Shown here one piece after another: positions 60,201 to 64,000 of a stretch of 64,000 bases of DNA. Each line of letters begins with the position of its first letter. Position 1 is the stretch's first letter. The stretch is from NCBI GenBank assembly GCA_023055425.1, contig JALGPY010000002.1, positions 49,003,321 to 49,067,320 of the forward strand. The letters are read 5' to 3'. Position numbers and translations under genes: made by a program. This DNA is from Linanthus parryae (lineage: Eukaryota > Streptophyta > Magnoliopsida > Ericales > Polemoniaceae). The notes under the pieces were generated by a model. It saw nothing but the letters and a program-made list of their open reading frames with translations. It made no database searches and had not been told where the DNA came from.

Positions 60201-60895
60201 TACGTCGTATGATACTGATTTTTATTAAAATCTTATATAAGACACAGAAGAATACTTCTGTGCTGTGGAAAATATACAAAGTTGAGATTTATTCACACCA
60301 TCCTGAAAATCATTTTTCTTTGTTAAATTGCGCCACCTCTTCCCTCACAATAAGCTGATAACAGGATGATAGAATATTTTTATTGGTAATTGATGGGTAT
60401 GTATGTCTCTCAAACATGGCTTAGGATACAGTCTAAGCCATGTTTGTTGGAGTACAAATGGAGCTTATACATTTTAAGTGTCCTACTTCGAGAACCTATT
60501 TTTCTTTCTTATATGAACTTAGTTTCCCTATTTGAACATTTAGGGCGGTTTTTATTGTTATTGACCGTAACATAATTCTTCTAGTGTTCCAAGATGAAGC
60601 TATTTCAAAATTTTCCTTTATTGCACAGAACATACTCTGAGTATCTAGTCGGTTAACTGTTAGCTGATTTACGAGGCTTCTTGATATCATTGCAGTTGGG
60701 GCATGTGTCCTTAATTTGCACTACAGCTTTTAAAGACGAAACTGTTTCATTGATTTAGCATTTATATGTTGCATAGTAGCTGTGCCGATGATAATATTTG
60801 TTTGGCCAAATCGTTCAGTAAAATTGGTATCTATTATAGTCACCACCATGTTATTAGTTGACTCACAATCTTCTCATGTCCTCAACTTAATGCAG
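57259..60895 (+). other. Probable long leader intron of the BPC gene
   Basis: A strong donor GTAAGT at 57259 and an acceptor TTAATGCAG ending at 60895 would join a leader exon near 57150-57258 to the coding exon. No ATG lies between 60896 and 60966. Long leader introns are usual in BPC genes. No coding sequence is visible in the 3.6 kb; it holds an Au-like SINE and a C18 run (58410-58427). Confidence 0.5.
58217..58409 (+). mobile_element. Au-like SINE with internal duplication
   Basis: It begins GGTAAGCCTTGGCGCA, has a B box GGGTCGAGTCGTGGAAACAG, and continues with TTGCATAAATGCAAGGTAAA, TGCATACAATAGACCCC and CCGTCCCTTCCCC, which are typical of Au SINEs. The segment TGCAAGGTAAAGCTGC...AGACCCCAAAGTGGGT is present twice in tandem. 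A C18 run and TA repeats follow. Confidence 0.75.
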
Positions 60896-60966
60896 AAACT
60901 ATTGCTGTAATTCTTGATCAACCAGGGAACCTGCATCAGTCCTGAATCAACTTCTTCTGGAGTAAA

Positions 60967-61985
60967 ATGGACGACGGAGGAAACGGGAGGCACAAGATGG
61001 ATTTCTACAAGGGCGTGCACACTCCGGTATACACGATTGCCCCGCTTTTTTTTTGCCCTTCTAACACTTTCTGGAGAGTCTAATAAACATTCCCTTGTCA
61101 TATCATTCCTCATCGCAGTGGAACATGATGCCCCAGTACCAGATGAAGGACTCAAACGCCTTCTTCATGAACAAGAAAATCATGCACATCTTCGCCGAGA
61201 AGGACGCCGCCATCGAAGAAATGAACAGAGCAATCGCCGACAAGAACGCCGCAATCGAGGAACGGAACGACGCGTTCAAGCAGCGCGACGAAGCGATCGC
61301 CGCACGCGACACCGCGATCAGGGAACGGGACAGCGCGATTGCCGCGCTCAGGTTTCAGGAGAACTCCATGAACGGCACTTTCGGTGGTTACGAAGTCCAA
61401 CGCGGCGGAGGAACAAAGCGGGCCCACCAGGAAGCCGCCACATACAACGGAAGAGAAGTCGCGCTAATCGAGGCGTTCCCGTTAGCGGCACTTTCACCCA
61501 ATGCTAAGCCTAGGAAGAAAACAAAGGAGAACAACAATAACAATAACAAGTCGATTTCATCTAGGGTTTCAAAACCAGGTAAGAAAGGGAAGAGGGTTGG
61601 GGAGGATCTGAATAGGCAAGTGACTACGGACGGATCAAAAGCCGAATGGGATGCTCAAGATCTTAGTTTAGTCAGTGAGGTGAATTTCGACGAGTCTACC
61701 ATGGCCGCACCCGTTTGCTCGTGTACAGGAGTGGCTAGACAGTGCTACAAATGGGGGAGCGGAGGCTGGCAATCGGCGTGTTGTACTAATACTTTGTCTG
61801 AATATCCGCTGCCACAGATGGCAAACAGGCGTCACGCGCGAATGGGTGGGAGGAAGATGAGCGGAAGCGTGTTTACCAGGTTGCTCAGCCGGTTAGCGGC
61901 AGATGGGCATGATTTGTCAATGCCGCTTGATCTCAAGAATTACTGGTGCAAACATGGGACAAACCGGTACATCACCATCAAGTAG
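60967..61985 (+). CDS. BPC: BBR/BASIC PENTACYSTEINE transcription factor (BPC, class II)
   Basis: The exons are 60967-61026 and 61119-61985, joined across a 92-bp GT-AG intron, for 308 aa. The N-terminus [16 protein letters not shown] is the class II (BPC4/5/6-like) start. Residues about 40-95 form an alanine-rich coiled coil ([37 protein letters not shown]) used for dimerisation. A basic nuclear-localisation region follows ([16 protein letters not shown]). The C-terminal DNA-binding domain has the five cysteines in VCSCTG, RQCYKWG and SACCTN, then [14 protein letters not shown] and [10 protein letters not shown]. These proteins bind GA/CT repeats and recruit Polycomb. A Cys replaces the usual small residue in YWCKHGTN. 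No lesion is seen. Confidence 0.92.
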
Positions 61986-62615
61986 GTTCTTTCGATCTCT
62001 CTGGGATGTGTGGAGTTTGGGTTTGCTTTCTGAGAGCCTCTTCATTGAGATTTGAATCATTCTCTTAAACTATGATGTTGATGAATGGGTGAAGGCAGAC
62101 AGGGGAATGGTGACAATGTCAGTTTACAGGCAGCTTCATGAACGTGAACATTTCATCGCCCTGCTGCAAACATTTTACACTCCTGTTGAAGAGGGTTTGT
62201 TGATGTATGTCTGGGTTTTGTACAAATTATTTTCCTGTTTGGTTGATGGTGGGATTAGAGCAGTGTATCGTATGTTTTATTTTCCTGCAAAATTCAGTAA
62301 TATTAGACTCTTAAGTTATTTTCTTCAGCTTTGTTAATTAATAACTTTTAGTTACTATTATTATCTTGAGTTTACATGAGGTCTAAAGGGATGTGAAAGG
62401 GTTTCAGGAATTATTTGGGGACAATTCTGTACTGAGGTCTCGAGGGCGATGTGTCTGTTTGGATACATAGGTTTGTGGTTACTGTATGGAAGGAAATGTT
62501 TTGATTTTTTTTTTTTTTTTTTTTCCCGGTGACTGGGCAATCGACCGGTGATTTCTATCGGGTCTGGAGCTGTTGCTGGGCATGTGTAAACTACTCTTTT
62601 GAATCACTTAGTGAG
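61986..62615 (+). other. 3' flank of the BPC gene
   Basis: The 3' untranslated region probably ends in the AT-rich 62330-62360 area. A short plus-strand frame at 62089-62337 has no recognised domain. A T-run is at 62503-62524. Confidence 0.4.
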
Positions 62616-63950
62616 CAGGGGCGTATCTAGAAGTTCCTTACGGTGGGGGTTAAATTCGGAAAATCTTAAAGAATAAAAGAAAAAATAAATTTCAAGAAGA
62701 CAAGTGGGGGTTATAGTGATTTTTGGCTAAATTGCACTAGAGGTACCCAAAGTTTGCCAAAACGAGCAAGTAGGTACCCAAATTTCAAAATCGAGCACCA
62801 CAGGTCTCAAATTTTGGATTTTCGAGCAAGTAGGTACCCTTCCGTTAACTTTCCGTTAAAATTGGACGGAAAATCATAAAAAGACCTTTTTACCCCTGAT
62901 GTCACCTTTTTTTTTAAATACTAGTTTTACTAAAAATCTATAAAATAATTCAAAAATATAATTTAAATTATTTGATATATGTAAGATAATGCAATATATT
63001 TCATCAAAATTATATTACATCATTTCAAGATATGAAAAATATTTTCATTAACATATATCCGTCAATCTTAAAGTCTTTAAATTTTTTTTAATAGTGTTCA
63101 AGAAAAATCTCAAAACTTCATAATTTCACATGTATTTTATTAATAAAACAATAACATACAAGAATCTTTGTTCATTTTAACAACAAACATAAGAGTTGAT
63201 ACCTGACAATCTTGAGTAGCTTTTATTTTAATGATTTATATTTTTAAAGCAAATGTAAAAGAGACGATTGTATAAAATGTACAAAGATACTTGTATGTTA
63301 TTGTTTCTTAAAAAATACACGGGAAATTATGAAATTTGAGATTCTTTTTAACACGGTTAAAAAAATTAAATACTTTAAGATTGACGGATATGTGTTAATA
63401 AAAACATATTTTATATCTTGAAATGGTGTAAAAATATGTAATTTTGAGAAAATATATTGCATTATCTTACATATATCAAATTATTAAATTAAAATTTTAT
63501 TTTTTAGTTTTTTTTTAGATTTTTAGTAAAACTTGTATTTAAAAAAAAATGGAGGTGAAAATAAGGGGTACAAACGTCTTTTTTTAATTTTCCGTCCAAG
63601 GTTAACGTAAAGTTAACGGAAGGGTACCTACTTGCTCGAAAATCCAAAATTTGAGACCCGTGGTGCTCGATTTTGAAATTTGGGTACCTACTTGCTCGTT
63701 TTGGCAAACTTTGGGTACCTCCGGTGCAATTTAGCCGTGATTTTTTTGTGGGGGGACTAAACTGAAAAATTAAAAGAAAATAAGGATAAAATTAAATTTT
63801 ATGAAATTGAATGGGAACTATAGTGAAACTTTTGTGGAGGCTAAACAGAAAAATCAAAACCAAACAAGTGTAAATTTATGATTGTAAAAATTTCAGTGGG
63901 ACTATAGTCCCCACATGTCCCTATATAAATTCGCTCATGTTTGTGAGAAG
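62616..63950. mobile_element. Possible older element hosting the foldback element
   Basis: Outside the foldback the flanks share G-rich motifs and (A/G)AAAATAA tracts: GCAGGGGCGTATCTAGAAG at the left and ACTATAGTCCCCACATGTCC at the right. This resembles a common plant transposon end, but I cannot define TIRs. Confidence 0.25.
62725..63736. mobile_element. Mutator-like foldback element, 1012 bp
   Basis: The ends GGCTAAATTGCAC and the inverted GTGCAATTTAGCC are flanked by the 9-bp direct repeat GTGATTTTT (62716-62724 and 63737-63745). The inverted arms extend nearly to the centre, about 450-500 bp each, and include AAAACGAGCAAGTAGGTACC, CCGTTAAC and GACGGA blocks. A 9-bp duplication fits the Mutator superfamily. 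There is no transposase. Confidence 0.85.
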
Positions 63951-64000
63951 ACGAGAACAAAGCATGACCATGGGCCGTAAAGACCTAAAGGAGGCCATCA

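Noticed and set aside
61095..61118. Start of the BPC frame within the intron
   Set aside because: The ATG at 60967 with a 92-bp intron gives the conserved class II N-terminus MDDGG.
60914..61507. 197-codon Arg-rich plus-strand frame
   Set aside because: It runs through the BPC intron and the wrong frame of the coiled-coil exon.

Overview
The window is nuclear DNA of a flowering plant, probably a eudicot. The genes have GT-AG introns, the base composition is AT-rich, and most of the sequence is plant transposable elements. I recognise only two host gene families: polyprenol reductase (PPRD, steroid 5-alpha-reductase/SRD5A3 family) and a BBR/BASIC PENTACYSTEINE (BPC) transcription factor. I could not identify the species.

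Layout. (1) 1-9960: an intact six-exon PPRD gene on the minus strand (copy A). Its introns hold a LINE 3' fragment, several TIR elements and a foldback element with a G30 run. (2) 9960-16930: a transposon-rich spacer. It holds a second, broken copy of the PPRD 5' flank, a foldback MITE, CAC/CAA microsatellites, a Mutator-like element with gene-like filling, a CACTA terminus, a Tourist-like MITE with a SINE nested in it, and another TIR element. (3) 16930-27650: a tandem duplicate of block 1. PPRD copy B has all six exons but one extra A in exon 3 that shifts the frame. Several insertions are present in one copy and absent from the other, so empty sites can be read directly. (4) 27680-54905: a retrotransposon nest. 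The outermost layer is an old gag-bearing element. Its LTR is split by a 25.4-kb Tat/Ogre-like Ty3 element on the minus strand, with identical-looking 626-bp LTRs and TSD TCAGT. That element carries, antisense to gag-pol, a six-exon gene with a plant mobile domain (PMD). The last exon of the PMD gene is split by a 10.1-kb Athila-type element that has gag and protease but no reverse transcriptase or integrase (TR-GAG type; 1674-bp LTRs, TSD CCGAT). (5) 55900-64000: a remnant of PPRD exon 1 and its promoter lies head-to-head with an intact BPC gene on the plus strand. The BPC gene has a long leader intron holding an Au-like SINE. A 1-kb Mutator-like foldback element with 9-bp TSDs closes the window.

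How the parts relate. Four copies of the PPRD upstream region lie around 9.6, 10.6, 27.4 and 56.2 kb. Copy at 56 kb is still divergent to BPC, which suggests an ancestral PPRD-BPC head-to-head pair that was rearranged by duplication and transposon insertion. The feature that deserves most attention is the intron-bearing PMD gene carried antisense inside a retrotransposon.
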